Below, piece after piece: positions 34,862-44,700 of a DNA stretch of 64,000 nucleotides (position 1 is its first letter; the number at the start of each line of letters is the position of its first letter). Origin of the DNA: Comamonadaceae bacterium (GTDB lineage Bacteria; Pseudomonadota; Gammaproteobacteria; Burkholderiales; Burkholderiaceae_C). The notes under the pieces are model-generated. The model had not been told where the DNA came from. It ran no database searches and saw nothing but the letters and a program-made list of their open reading frames with translations. The translations under genes were made by a program, and so were the position numbers. The stretch spans positions 1 to 64,000 of the forward strand of contig CANFOS010000015.1 of NCBI GenBank assembly GCA_947448735.1, in the 5' to 3' direction.

Positions 34862-36072
34862 GAGTTTGAAGTTTGGTGAGTTTGGATAAATTGAACAATT
34901 CTTTGTGCAGCTTCCACGCATTCGGCGGTGTCAGCCACCAGCGCCATGCGGATCCGGCCTGCGCCCGGGTTACTCCCGTGAAAGTCGCGCGCCAGGTAAC
35001 TGCCCGGCAAAACCACCACATTGTAGGCAGCCAGCAAGTCGCGTGAAAACGCGGCGTCGTCGCCGTTAAAAGCCTCGGGCACGCGAGCCCAGAGGTAAAA
35101 CCCGGCATCGGGCAGGGCAACATCCATCACCGCCGACAAAATCGGCGTGACCTGGGCAAATTTGGCGCGGTATTGGGCGCGGTTGTCCACCACGTGTGCC
35201 TCGTCTGCCCAGGCGGCCACGCTGGCCGCCTGAACGATGGGGCTCATGGCGCTGCCGTGGTAGGTGCGGTACAGCAAAAACGGTTTGATGAGCGCTGCAT
35301 CACCGGCCACAAAGCCACTGCGCAGACCCGGCACATTGCTGCGCTTGGACAGGCTGGTCAGAGCGATCAGGTTTTTAAAGTCATGCCTCTTCAAAAGGGC
35401 TGCGGCCTCAAGCCCGCCCAGAGGCGGCTCGTCCCTGAAATAAATCTCGCTGTAGCACTCGTCCGACGCGATCACAAAGCCGTAACGGTCGCTGAGTTCG
35501 AACAGTGTCTTCCATTCATCCAGGCCCATCACCGCACCAGCGGGGTTGCCGGGTGAGCAGACAAAAAGCAGTTGGGTGTTGGCCCACACCGCCTCAGGCA
35601 CGCCTGAGTAGTCCACCGCAAAGTTGCGTGCCGCATCGCTGGGCACAAAGTACACATCCGCGCCCGCCAAAAGCGCGGCACCTTCATAAATTTGATAAAA
35701 CGGGTTCGGGCAAATCACGGTTGCGCCGGGCTTGCCAGGGTCAATCACCGTCTGCGCCAGCGCAAACAGCGCTTCGCGCGAGCCGTTAACGGGAAGGATT
35801 TGTGTGGCTGGGTCGACCGTCAGGTCGTAGCGGCGCTTTATCCACGCTTGAATGGTTTGGCGCAGCAAGGGCTCGCCCAGCGTGCCAGGGTAGCTGGCCA
35901 GGCCAGCCAGACTGCCTGTCAGGGCGTCTTTGATGAGTTGCGGTGTCGCGTGTCGCGGCTCGCCGATACCCAGGCTGATGGGTTTGAAGGCCCGGTTGGG
36001 CGCCACGCCTGCATGCAGCAGGCGCAGCCGTTCGAACGGGTAAGGCTGAAGTTTGGAAAGCAGGGGGTTCAT
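34858..36072 (-). CDS. dapC: Succinyldiaminopimelate transaminase
   Basis: DapC makes N-succinyl-L,L-diaminopimelate from the DapD product after ring opening. The 404-residue fold-type I PLP enzyme has [13 protein letters not shown] (PLP phosphate loop), [27 protein letters not shown], and [20 protein letters not shown] with the PLP lysine in SLSKRSN. The SKRSN motif and coupling to dapD support the assignment over general aminotransferases. The pair dapC-dapD is translationally coupled. Confidence 0.94.
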   Translation of the reverse strand: MNPLLSKLQPYPFERLRLLHAGVAPNRAFKPISLGIGEPRHATPQLIKDALTGSLAGLASYPGTLGEPLLRQTIQAWIKRRYDLTVDPATQILPVNGSREALFALAQTVIDPGKPGATVICPNPFYQIYEGAALLAGADVYFVPSDAARNFAVDYSGVPEAVWANTQLLFVCSPGNPAGAVMGLDEWKTLFELSDRYGFVIASDECYSEIYFRDEPPLGGLEAAALLKRHDFKNLIALTSLSKRSNVPGLRSGFVAGDAALIKPFLLYRTYHGSAMSPIVQAASVAAWADEAHVVDNRAQYRAKFAQVTPILSAVMDVALPDAGFYLWARVPEAFNGDDAAFSRDLLAAYNVVVLPGSYLARDFHGSNPGAGRIRMALVADTAECVEAAQRIVQFIQTHQTSNS

Positions 36073-36110
36073 CCCCCGATTATCCAGCCTGTGGCGCTGT
36101 CCGAATGTGC

Positions 36111-36713
36111 CTAGAAGTTGTAGCGAAGGCCCAGGCTGGTGCTCACAATTTTGTCTTTGCCTTGGCCGATGAATTTCAGGCGGTATTCGTCGTACTGCAG
36201 CACGGCTGACACGTTGGTGCTGAACTTGTATTCGGCGCCAAGGCCGTAGTTCACGCCCCAGCCGCTTTCTGTGCCCGAGGCGATGCCAGAAGCCGGGTTG
36301 GACGACACGTCGGTGCGGCCGTAGGTGGTGCCCAGCTTGCCGAGCAGGTTAAAAGAAGGGCTGACTGGCAATTTGCCGATCAGGCTGATGCTGGTGCCAT
36401 CGGCCTTGGTGCTGCCGCCTGCGCGGTTGATGCGTTCGAAGTCGGTATAACCCAATTCCAAGCCGAAGTTCTGATTGAAGTAGCCGCCACCATAGATGCT
36501 GTATGCGTTTTTACGCTGGTCAGCCGGGAAATTGCCCACACCGTTGTTCAGGCGGTAGTTTGACAGGCCGGCATTGATGCCAATGTACGCGCCGCCCGGT
36601 GCGTACATCGAGTAGCCGCCACTGGCCGACGTGTTGCCCTGGGCTTGCGCGCCGCCCACCACAACCAGCGCTGCCGCTGCCAAAGCGATGGACAATTTGA
36701 ATGATGTTTTCAT
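36111..36713 (-). CDS. Outer membrane beta-barrel protein (OmpA/OmpX-like)
   Basis: The 200-residue protein has a signal peptide (MKTSFKLSIALAAAALVVVG, cleavage near GAQAQ) and alternating strands consistent with an eight-stranded barrel: GAYIGINAGLSNYRLN, NFGLELGYTDFERIN, GWGVNYGLGAEYKFS, and the C-terminal STSLGLRYNF ending in Phe, the usual outer-membrane insertion signal. The strand pattern suits the beta-barrel porin-like families of Burkholderiales. Function is unknown; it could be structural or adhesive. It lies alone between dapC and dps. Confidence 0.83.
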   Translation of the reverse strand: MKTSFKLSIALAAAALVVVGGAQAQGNTSASGGYSMYAPGGAYIGINAGLSNYRLNNGVGNFPADQRKNAYSIYGGGYFNQNFGLELGYTDFERINRAGGSTKADGTSISLIGKLPVSPSFNLLGKLGTTYGRTDVSSNPASGIASGTESGWGVNYGLGAEYKFSTNVSAVLQYDEYRLKFIGQGKDKIVSTSLGLRYNF

Positions 36714-36847
36714 GTGAAATCCTTGATGATGAAGATGTGTTTCGGGAAGAGTTCAATGTAATCAGCCGAGCGCTTTTTTCCTGTAGTCGGTTTGACGATG
36801 CGCCTGTAGGACACTGGGTAAAACGGCCCTGGCGCTGTTCAGTGGGC

Positions 36848-37378
36848 TCAGCGGCCCGCCGCATCCACCGGGCGGCTGGCTTCAAACAAAAACCAGGTCC
36901 GGCGTTCTGATTCGTCAATGTAGACCTCAATCAGGCTGGCGGTGGCGATGTCCTGGCTGTCGCCGCACACACCGTGCGCTTGCCGCAGGCGCGCCGTCAC
37001 GGTTTTGTTGTCGTCGCAAAGCTCGGCCAGCATGTCGGATGGCTCGACGTAATCGGCGTCGTTGTCCAGAATGCGCTGGGTGCGGCTGATGTGGCCAATC
37101 GAGCGCAGGGTGCTGCCACCCAGCTTGCGAATGCGCTCGGCAATCGGGTCGGCCATCGCGTAGATCTGGTCGGCCTGCTCGTCCAGCATCACGTGGTAGT
37201 CCCTGAAGTGCGGGCCTGACATGTGCCAGTGAAAGTTTTTGGTCTTCAGGTACAGCGCAAACACGTCGGCCAAAATGCCGTTCATGGCAGCTGCGACGTC
37301 TTTGGTAGCAGCAGATTTCAGATCAGTGGGGGTGCGCAGGGGCGCGGCTTGCGGTTTTGCGGCGACAGGTTTTGTCAT
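36848..37378 (-). CDS. dps: Dps-type ferritin-like DNA-protecting protein
   Basis: Dps forms 12-mers that oxidise iron with peroxide and can bind DNA. The 176-residue product has the ferroxidase motif in KTKNFHWHMSGPHFRDYHVM followed by LDEQADQIYAMADPIAERIR, carrying the His, Asp and Glu ligands. The N-terminal tail is rich in Lys, Ala and Pro and could contact DNA. I start at ATG 37378; the 100-residue extension of the frame is a shadow. It is divergent from a Crp/Fnr-like gene, sharing a 173-bp regulatory region, so that regulator may control it. Confidence 0.92.
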   Translation of the reverse strand: MTKPVAAKPQAAPLRTPTDLKSAATKDVAAAMNGILADVFALYLKTKNFHWHMSGPHFRDYHVMLDEQADQIYAMADPIAERIRKLGGSTLRSIGHISRTQRILDNDADYVEPSDMLAELCDDNKTVTARLRQAHGVCGDSQDIATASLIEVYIDESERRTWFLFEASRPVDAAGR

Positions 37379-37551
37379 GGACGGGCTTTCAAAATGGGTT
37401 GGATCGAGCCCTGATTGGCGCAGTATTGACGGCATAGCGATGTAGGTGAGGGCGCTGTTGCCCCCACCGCTAATTGCCTGAACTGCCGCCAGTTCCTTAT
37501 GTGCGCTACCGCACACATGGCAAGCGTTCCAATGCCTATACTGCCCCATTG

Positions 37552-38265
37552 ATGCAACAGAACCCCCAAAAAAATCACCTTCTTGCTGCGCTGGCTGGCG
37601 AAGAGTGGCATCGCTGGCAGCCCCTGCTGGAGCCTGTGGAATTACCTCTGGGCTATGTTTTGTATGAGTCAGGCGCAACCATGACCCATATGTACTTTCC
37701 TACCACAGCCATCATTTCATTGTTGTATGTGATAGAAAACGGTGCGTCAGCCGAGATCGCCGTCGTAGGCAATGACGGCCTGGTGCCGGTGTCGATGTTC
37801 ATGGGTGGGGGCTCGACACCCAGCCGTGCCGTTGTGCAAAGTGCAGGGCAAGGTTTTCGCCTGAATGCCAAAGACATGAAGAAAGAGTTTGACCGGGGCG
37901 GGGCGGTGCTGCACCTGGTGCTGCGCTACACGCAAGCGCTGATCACCCAAATGTCGCAAACAGCCGTTTGCAATCGCCACCACGCGCTCGACCAGCAGTT
38001 GTGCCGGTGGCTTTTGCTGAGCTTGGACCGGCTCGAAGGCCCGGACCTGGTCATGACCCAAGAGCTGATCGCCAACATGCTGGGCGTGCGCCGCGAGGGC
38101 GTGACCGAAAGCGCCAGCAAGCTGCAAAACGCGGGTCTGATCCGCTACGCCCGGGGCCGCATCACCGTGCTGGACAGGCCGGGCTTGGAACAGCGCAGCT
38201 GTGAGTGTTATGGCGTGGTTAAAAAAGAATACGACCGCTTGCTGCCTGCAAAAACAGCCACCTAG
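37552..38265 (+). CDS. Crp/Fnr-family transcriptional regulator, first of two
   Basis: The 237-residue protein has a cyclic-nucleotide-binding-like beta-roll (LPLGYVLYESGATMTHMYFP and the following strands) and a C-terminal winged helix (MTQELIANMLGVRREGVTES, then KLQNAGLIRYARGRITVLDR). The residues needed to bind cAMP are not evident and there is no Cys cluster as in Fnr, so the signal is unknown. ATG 37552 gives the family start. It is divergent from dps and 200 bp upstream of a paralogue with the same architecture. Confidence 0.9.
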   Translation: MQQNPQKNHLLAALAGEEWHRWQPLLEPVELPLGYVLYESGATMTHMYFPTTAIISLLYVIENGASAEIAVVGNDGLVPVSMFMGGGSTPSRAVVQSAGQGFRLNAKDMKKEFDRGGAVLHLVLRYTQALITQMSQTAVCNRHHALDQQLCRWLLLSLDRLEGPDLVMTQELIANMLGVRREGVTESASKLQNAGLIRYARGRITVLDRPGLEQRSCECYGVVKKEYDRLLPAKTAT

Positions 38266-38465
38266 CACCCCCCGTGTAGTCCATCGCCGCGTCATGGCGA
38301 AGTGTGTGAGTGGTTTTGGCGCTATGTGCGGTTGTCGGCAGTTATTCGGTCGGGTTTCCTGTATCTTCTGACATCGTTCGAGCCTGTCGACTTCAACATC
38401 CAGGGCATCCGGACCGTGGCTCACCCCTTCAAACCGAAGGGCAGCAGTAGACCGAAGACGTTTCC

Positions 38466-39176
38466 ATGACCCCTGCTTCTTTAAAATCAACCGCTCCTGG
38501 CAACCACCTGATCAATTTGCTGCCAAAAAAAGACAGGCTGCGATTAATGGCGGCCTGCGACCTTGTTGATTTGCCTTTGGCCCAAGTGCTGAGTGACCCA
38601 GGCAAGCCCACCCCATATGTCTATTTCCCGACTGCGGGCTTCATCTCACTGATTGCCGTTGTCAAGGGCAGCCCCGGTGTTGAGGTCGGCATGGTGGGTC
38701 GCGAAGGCATGCTGGGTGTGCAACTGGCCATGGGAGTGGCTACCGCGCCGCTGCATGCGCTGGTGCAGGGCCAGGGCGAAGCCCTGCGCATTTCTACCAA
38801 GGCCTTCAAGGCTGAACTTGCAGCCAGCCCAGCGCTGCAAAGCGCTTTGCTGCGTTACCTGTACGTGTTGATGGCGCAACTGGCCGAATCAACCGCTTGC
38901 GTGCGCTTTCATCAGATTGGCCCCCGGCTGGCGCGCTGGCTCTTGATGACCCAGGACAGGTCGCAGGCCAGCAGCTTTGAGGTGACCCAGGCGTTTTTAG
39001 CCTATATGCTGGGCGTCAGGCGGGTGGGTATTTCGACCGCCGCCAGCGCATTTCAAAAAAATGGCCTCATCAGCTACAGCCGTGGAGAAATGACTGTTCT
39101 GAACCGCAAGGGGCTGGAGCGGGCCGCCTGCGGCTGCTACGCGGCCGACCTGAAAACCTACGCGGAACTGCTGTAG
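38466..39176 (+). CDS. Crp/Fnr-family transcriptional regulator, second of two
   Basis: The 236-residue paralogue of the preceding gene has the same layout: a beta-roll with LPLAQVLSDPGKPTPYVYFP and VEVGMVGREGMLGVQLAMGV, and a winged helix with VTQAFLAYMLGVRRVGISTA and LISYSRGEMTVLNRKGLE. Similar blocks (for example MLGVRR-G and Y-RG-TVL-R-GLE) show that the pair arose by duplication. Effector and targets are unknown. It is followed by a repeat A copy and a 323-bp gap before the BLUF gene. Confidence 0.9.
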   Translation: MTPASLKSTAPGNHLINLLPKKDRLRLMAACDLVDLPLAQVLSDPGKPTPYVYFPTAGFISLIAVVKGSPGVEVGMVGREGMLGVQLAMGVATAPLHALVQGQGEALRISTKAFKAELAASPALQSALLRYLYVLMAQLAESTACVRFHQIGPRLARWLLMTQDRSQASSFEVTQAFLAYMLGVRRVGISTAASAFQKNGLISYSRGEMTVLNRKGLERAACGCYAADLKTYAELL

Positions 39177-39240
39177 CTCATTGGCCTGGGGTTTCAGGTC
39201 AAAAAACACGATGCAAGCCGCCTTAATGCCATGCTCAGGT

Positions 39241-39297
39241 GTTTGACAAGCCTGTGGGCCAATGAATACTTGGGCGAGCAGCTATTCAATCGATAGC
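39241..39297 (-). repeat. Dispersed repeat A, intergenic copy upstream of the BLUF gene
   Basis: Read on the minus strand it begins GCTATCGATTGAATAGCTGC and about 18 nt later has ATTGGCCCACAGGCTTGTC. It is one of the two best copies with that at 40053. It lies 64 bases after the second Crp/Fnr gene. The rest of the 323-bp gap (39298-39499) shows no gene; it should hold the BLUF promoter. Confidence 0.75.
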
Positions 39298-39499
39298 TCT
39301 GCTCTTTGGTCAGACGGCTCACCCCATACTTTCTGGCGGTTTCTTCTGTTCGCCACCGCACAGACGACGATGTGATGGTTGCCTTACCTTATTTGTGTCA
39401 TGCTGTAACGAAAGTGGCCCGGTCATCGCGGGTGCTTTACCGCAAGTCGCGGCGCTGCGCATTTCCAGCAAAACAACAACACCCAGGACGCACCGACCC

Positions 39500-39949
39500 A
39501 TGACGGCTACAGACAAAACTGCGCTTTATTCTTTGGTTTACAGGTCAACAGCCAGGCGGCCACTGGCAAAAAGTGATCTTGAAAATATTCTTGGCTCGGC
39601 AAGGAAGACCAATCTGGAAGCGCACGTGACGGGTCTGTTGCTGTTCACAGACGGCAAGTTCATGCAGTACCTTGAAGGGCCGAAAGCTGGCGTCCTGGCG
39701 ATATTTGAAATCATCAAAAAATCCAGTTTGCACCACGCGATCATTGACATCAGCCAGCGGCCGTTGGCTAGCCGCGAATATGGGGATTGGTCCATGGCGT
39801 TCCTGGCAGATGTTGATGCGCATGTTTTGCCGCGTGGTCTGGAGGATGGCCCCCTGATGGACAGGCTGGAGGCTGAAACCACAGACACGTCAACACCGGC
39901 ACGAACCCAGTTGGCTGATTTCTGGAAAAAGCACCAGATCCCCAGTTGA
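39500..39949 (+). CDS. BLUF blue-light sensor domain protein
   Basis: BLUF proteins bind flavin and sense blue light. The 149-residue protein is a single BLUF domain: SLVYRS with flavin-contacting Tyr14, ARKTNLEAHVTGLLLFTDGK with Asn38, FMQYLEG with the key Gln56, and DWSMAF with Trp97 and Met99. These are the residues needed for the photocycle in AppA. There is no output domain, so it must signal through a partner. I start it at ATG 39500; the upstream frame extension is not conserved. Repeat A copies flank the gene. Confidence 0.92.
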   Translation: MTATDKTALYSLVYRSTARRPLAKSDLENILGSARKTNLEAHVTGLLLFTDGKFMQYLEGPKAGVLAIFEIIKKSSLHHAIIDISQRPLASREYGDWSMAFLADVDAHVLPRGLEDGPLMDRLEAETTDTSTPARTQLADFWKKHQIPS

Positions 39950-40052
39950 TCCTGACCCATCAGCTTGCGAGGTCAAAGACCGTCATCCAACGGCACCACG
40001 CTTTAACTTCTTAAATGTAAGCAAGGCTGAAGAAGTGCTTTGGGATCTCGCG

Positions 40053-40115
40053 TCAAGAGCACTTTAGGCCTGTTGGCCAATTTTTATATACGCCAGCAGC
40101 TATTTAATCAATAGC
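40053..40115 (-). repeat. Dispersed repeat A, intergenic copy downstream of the BLUF gene
   Basis: On the minus strand it reads GCTATTGATTAAATAGCTGC, then about 17 nt, then ATTGGCCAACAGGCCTAAAG. Together with 39241 it brackets the BLUF gene in the same orientation. The rest of the 266-bp gap contains no gene that I can support. Confidence 0.75.
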
Positions 40116-40216
40116 ATTCATTTTTCGATCGACTGAAAAAGAAAAACTTCCCGTAACATTTTGTACTGTGTTCGATGCCGCACAGACCCTGAGTTGACGT
40201 GGTTGTTCAATAGGGC

Positions 40217-40747
40217 ATGTCCAAACTCGGGCGTGCGTTACCAGGAAGGCTCTTCATGATTCGTCTGGCCAGCTTCCCGCCAAAGCCTGTCACCAGCGGG
40301 CAACAGTCTGTACCTGACTCGTACCGCAGTAAAAACTCGCCACCCATGTCGCCACAAGTCACGCAGCCCACCATGCACCGCCCCATACCTGCACCCGAGC
40401 CCAACCCAGAACCCAACCCCGCCCCAGACGGCGTGGCGCCACCGATGCGCAGCAGCCACGCCAGCGCCGACCACATTTCGGATGAAGACTGGGATCAGCT
40501 TTTTCAGGCGGTTGTGGACAGGTTGCTGGCGCGTTGTGTCGACCAGGCCCTGCACCAAAACTCGCAGCTGCCGCTGCTCGACAGTCTGGCCATCATTCAA
40601 GCAACAGTGCTGGCGTGCGTCAACGACATGAAGTTGCTGCACGCGTCGCTGAAAATAGAGCGCCAGAAGTGGCGCGAACACGAGCGGCATCAGCAGTATC
40701 AGGAACTCGAAAAGCAGCAACAGTCTTCAGGACGGGCGCACCATTGA
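40217..40747 (+). CDS. Hypothetical protein, Pro-rich N-terminus
   Basis: I do not recognise this 176-residue protein. The N-terminal half is low-complexity and Pro/Gln/Ser-rich (for example PAPEPNPEPNPAPD); the C-terminal half is predicted helical and acidic, DEDWDQLFQAVVDRLLARCV then ALHQNSQLPLLDSLAIIQAT, ending in a charged Glu/Arg/His/Gln helix. The true start could be a later Met (230, 290 or 320 in the local sequence) because the N-terminus lacks conserved features. It precedes the next small gene by 38 bp in the same direction. Confidence 0.55.
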   Translation: MSKLGRALPGRLFMIRLASFPPKPVTSGQQSVPDSYRSKNSPPMSPQVTQPTMHRPIPAPEPNPEPNPAPDGVAPPMRSSHASADHISDEDWDQLFQAVVDRLLARCVDQALHQNSQLPLLDSLAIIQATVLACVNDMKLLHASLKIERQKWREHERHQQYQELEKQQQSSGRAHH

Positions 40748-40785
40748 CCGCCGCTTAGGCTCTTGCGGCCCGGTCTGAGTTCACG

Positions 40786-41223
40786 ATGTCCAATTCTCCT
40801 CACCAGAGCTTTGACGCCCTGATTGCCGCGTACACCCCTTGTGGCGGCACCGCCAGAGCCGATGATCTGGCGCTGCTGCTGGACGAGCACCATCAGGGCA
40901 GCTTTGTCAACCTGGCCAAGCGGCTGGTATCGGGCGACGTTTTCAGCTTTCAATGGCAAGACCACTTTTGGGTACCGATGTTTCAGTTCAACCGGCAAGA
41001 CATGTCGGTCAAACACGAGGTGCACCGTGTGGTGCGCGAACTGGACGGTGTGCTGGACAGCTGGATGCTGGCTTGCTGGTTTACCGAGCCCAATCACTGG
41101 TTAAAAGGCAGGCGCCCGGTAGACCTTGTGGACCGGCAGTTTTCAGATGTGTTGGGCGCAGCACGGGCTGACCGGTTGGTGGCTGCTGGCGGATATTTTT
41201 CGCAAAGCCTGCCCGCGCAATAG
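40786..41223 (+). CDS. Small protein with a Xre/MbcA/ParS (DUF2384)-like C-terminus
   Basis: The 145-residue protein has a C-terminal block, WMLACWFTEPNHWLKGRRPV followed by DLVDRQFSDVLGAARADRLV, that resembles the toxin-binding domain of Xre/MbcA/ParS antitoxins (NxxLxGxxPxDLL). The N-terminal half (SFDALIAAYTPCGG; LLLDEHHQGSFVNLAKRLVS) is not a recognised helix-turn-helix. No RES-type toxin gene is adjacent, so it may be a stand-alone regulator rather than an antitoxin. It ends 3 bp from the convergent response regulator. The domain call is a resemblance only. Confidence 0.55.
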   Translation: MSNSPHQSFDALIAAYTPCGGTARADDLALLLDEHHQGSFVNLAKRLVSGDVFSFQWQDHFWVPMFQFNRQDMSVKHEVHRVVRELDGVLDSWMLACWFTEPNHWLKGRRPVDLVDRQFSDVLGAARADRLVAAGGYFSQSLPAQ

Positions 41224-41226
41224 CAC

Positions 41227-41703
41227 TCACTGAGCAGCGGCGGCCATCTCTGCAGTGCGCTGGTTGGTGGCATATTCAAGCAGCTTGCTGTAGTTTTCAA
41301 GCTTCTGGTACAGCATGCGCACTTCCAGCATGTTGTAGATGCGGGTTTTGACTTCGATCAGATCAAACGGCTTGCTGATGAAGTCCTTGGCGCCAGCTTG
41401 CAGTGCGCGTACCTTGTGGCCGGGCTCGGCTGTCAGCACGATCACGGGCAGGTAAGCGTCATGCGGGCTCATCTTCAAGCCCTCCATCACCGCAAAGCCG
41501 TCCATTTGCGGCATTTTCAGGTCCAGCAGAATCAGGTCATAGGCATTGGCTTGGTGTAGCGCGCAAACGTTTTGCGGCACCATGGTGCTGCTGACCTGTC
41601 GGTAGCCGGTCTGGTCCAGCAGTTGCTCCAGCAGCGCAACATTGGCGGCCTGGTCGTCAACGATCAGGATGCGTGCGCCGTAAACGTCAAATTCGTGGTT
41701 CAT
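41227..41703 (-). CDS. Single-domain response regulator
   Basis: The 158-residue protein is a receiver domain with ILIVDDQAANVALLEQLL (acid pocket), the phosphoacceptor Asp in LILLDLKMPQMDG, VIVLTAEPG and the conserved Lys in DFISKPF. After the receiver (residues about 10-128) there is only a helical tail (MLYQKLENYSKLLEYATNQR), so there is no DNA-binding output. Its ATG overlaps the stop of the hybrid kinase (ATGA), so it is very likely that kinase's partner. Confidence 0.93.
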   Translation of the reverse strand: MNHEFDVYGARILIVDDQAANVALLEQLLDQTGYRQVSSTMVPQNVCALHQANAYDLILLDLKMPQMDGFAVMEGLKMSPHDAYLPVIVLTAEPGHKVRALQAGAKDFISKPFDLIEVKTRIYNMLEVRMLYQKLENYSKLLEYATNQRTAEMAAAAQ

Positions 41704-44700
41704 TCGGTTCCAGTCTGAACAAGGGTGTTCGCAGTTGCGGTGGACTTGAGCATGGCATCGAGCGTATCCATGAACTCGTTGATGTTGATGGGCTTGGTCA
41801 GGTACCGGGCAAACCCCGCATCCAGACCTTTTTCAATGTCGCGTGGCATCGCGTTGGCGCTCAGCGCCACCACCGGGATGTGGGCGGTTTTGGGGTCATT
41901 TCTCAGCAATTGCATCGCTTTCAAGCCGCTGATACCCGGCAGGTTGATGTCCATCAAAATCATGCTCGGCAGCGCACTGACGGCCAGCGATACACCGCTG
42001 GGCCCGTCTCTGGCGGTCAGCAGCCGAATGTCGGTCCTGCGCTCGATGAGGTTTTCAACCAGCAGCAAATTGGCCGGGTTATCTTCCACATAGAGAAGGG
42101 TAAAGGTCTGGGCCTTGCCGTCCGCTTGGCGCATCGACTCCTGGTTCATGCCAGCGGGTTCATGCGGCAACAAGACTTCGTTTGGCGGGTTCAGCTCTAT
42201 CCAAAAGAAACTGCCCTGGCCGGGCGTGCTTTCAACACCGATCACGCCGCCCATCAGCTCGGCCAGTCGCTTGGTCATGACCAAGCCAATACCCGTGCCT
42301 TGCTCGGCGTGTGCCTCTTGCCCCAGCCGGTTGAAAGGCTGAAACAGCTGGGACATCTGGTCTGGCGTCAGACCCAGCCCGGTGTCCCGCACGCCAATGC
42401 GGATCCGTCCTCCGGTCACGGGGGCGCAACTGACCATGACCTTGCCATCCGGCCGGTTGTATTTGACAGCGTTGGACAGCAAGTTGATCAATACCTGCTT
42501 GAGCCGCGTATGGTCGGCCTTGACAAAGCAGGGTTTGGCAAAGTGCGGGAAGGTGACGCTGATGCCACGCTTGTCGGCCTGCGGCTCAATCATGGCCTCA
42601 CACTCCAGGATCACCTCTCGCACTGACACCCGCTCTGGCGACAACGACAGCTTGCCAGATTCAATCAGCGCCAGGTCCAAAATCTCATTGATGAGCTCCA
42701 ACAAGTACCAGCCGGCTTGCAAAATTTGCTCCACACTGCGTTTTTGCGCGCTTGTGGGCGGTGGTGTGCCTGACTCAATCAGCTGCGCAAACCCCAAAAT
42801 CGCACTGAGCGGCGTGCGCAACTCGTGGCTCATGCTGGACAAAAACTCTGACTTGGCGAGGTTGGCTTTTTCAGCTGCCGACATGGCGTTGTGCAGTTCG
42901 ACGTTGTTGTCTTGCAGTACCTGGTCGAGCAACTTGCGTTCAGTAACATCACGCGCTGCGGCAAAAACACCTTGCAGCTTTCTTTCCCGGTCATGAAAGG
43001 TGGTGGCGTTGTAAGACACGACGGTTTCCTTGCCGTCTCTTGCGCGGGCGGTCAGCTCGTAGTTGGTGACCTTGTTCTCATTGAGCACGTGTTTGATAGC
43101 CGCCTCAGCGCGGTCTGGCTCGGTGAAATAGTCTTTAAACCGTGCGCCTATCAGCTCGTCCCGCGTGCAACCGGTCAGCGCTTCCATCTGCTTGTTGACA
43201 TCTGAAATGATGCCGGCCGGGTCGGTGGTCATCAGTGCATCGATGTTGGACTCAATCAGCGAGCGGGTGTAGAACTGCTGGTCGCGCAGCCGCTGGTCCA
43301 GCTTTTTGCGCTCTTCTTCGACCTGCTTGCGCGCGGTGTTATCGGTGCCGATCAGCAAATAACCAATGATCGCGCCATGCGCATCACGCAAGGCTGTCAC
43401 CGACACCATGGCCGGGAAGCGGCTGCCGTCCTTTCGGATGTAGGTCAGCTCGTAAATGTCTTCAATGCCGCGCGAGGCCTTGAAGACCAGCGCCTCGAAA
43501 CCAGGCTCAATCTGCGTACCCAATTCAATGCTGAGGGCTTTGGCCCGGGCAATGACTTCTTCTGGGTCTGAGATATTGGCTGGCGTGATCTTGTTCATCA
43601 CTTCTGCGGCGGTGTAGCCCAACATGCGCTCTGCGCCCACATTGAAAATCTGGATGACGCCCTTGGCATCGGTGGCGATGCTGGAGAAATTGGCGCTGTT
43701 GAAAATCGCGCTTTGAAGCGCGCCAGCCTTCAGCAAAGCTTCTTCTGCCTGCTTTCGCGCTGTGTTGTCGGTGCCAATCAGCAGGTAGCCGATGATGCTG
43801 TCCTGGTCATCACGCAGCGCAGTGACTGACACAATCGCCGGGAAGCGGCTGCCGTCCTTGCGGATGTAAGTCAGTTCATAAATGTCTTCAATGCCGCGCG
43901 ACGCTTTGAACACCAGTGCTTCAAAACCTGGCTCAATCTGTGTGTCGAGCTCAACGCTAAGCGCTTTGGCCCGGCCAATCACTTCTTGCGGATCCGAGAT
44001 ATCGGCAGGCGTAATTTTGTTCATGACCTCCAGCGCCGTGTAGCCCAGCATGCGCTCAGCCCCGACGTTGAAAATTTGAATCACGCCCTTGGCATCGGTA
44101 GCGATGCTGGAGAAATTGGCGCTGTTGAAGATGGCGTTTTGCAATGCGCCTGCCTTGATCAGCGTTTCTTCGGCATTTTTGCGTTCGGTGATGTCACGCA
44201 GCATGACCGTGAAGATTTTTTCGCCGTTGACTTCAAGCTGGGAAATGGACGCTTCAATCGGGAACTCATGGCCATCGGCATGCAGGCCAATAACTTCGCC
44301 CGCCTTGCCCATCAGGCGCCTGCTGAAACCCGTCGCGCCAAACCGATTGACGTGTTGGGGGTGGGCTGAGCGACAGCGCGCCGGCAACAGACGGTCAAGA
44401 CCCGTGCCCATGATGTCAGCAGCCTTCAAGCCAAACATGCTCTCAGCCGCAGAATTGAAAAGCGTGATGCAATGTCTTGAATCAATGGCAATGCAGGCAT
44501 CAAGCGCCGAAGCGATGAGTCCATCAAATCTGGCTTCGCTTGTCAATCGGGCTGCGTCGGCCCCCTTGCGTGCCGCGCTGTCGGTACCAATGAGCAGGTA
44601 GCCAGTGATGACGTCCTGCTCATCGCGCAGGGCAGATACGGAAACCTTGGCAAGAAAGCGGCTGCCGTCCCTGCGAATGTGAGTCAATGGGTAAATGTCT

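Noticed and set aside
41673..42626. 317-codon plus-strand frame within the kinase gene
   Set aside because: It is a shadow of the histidine kinase and receiver domains, which are unambiguous on the other strand.
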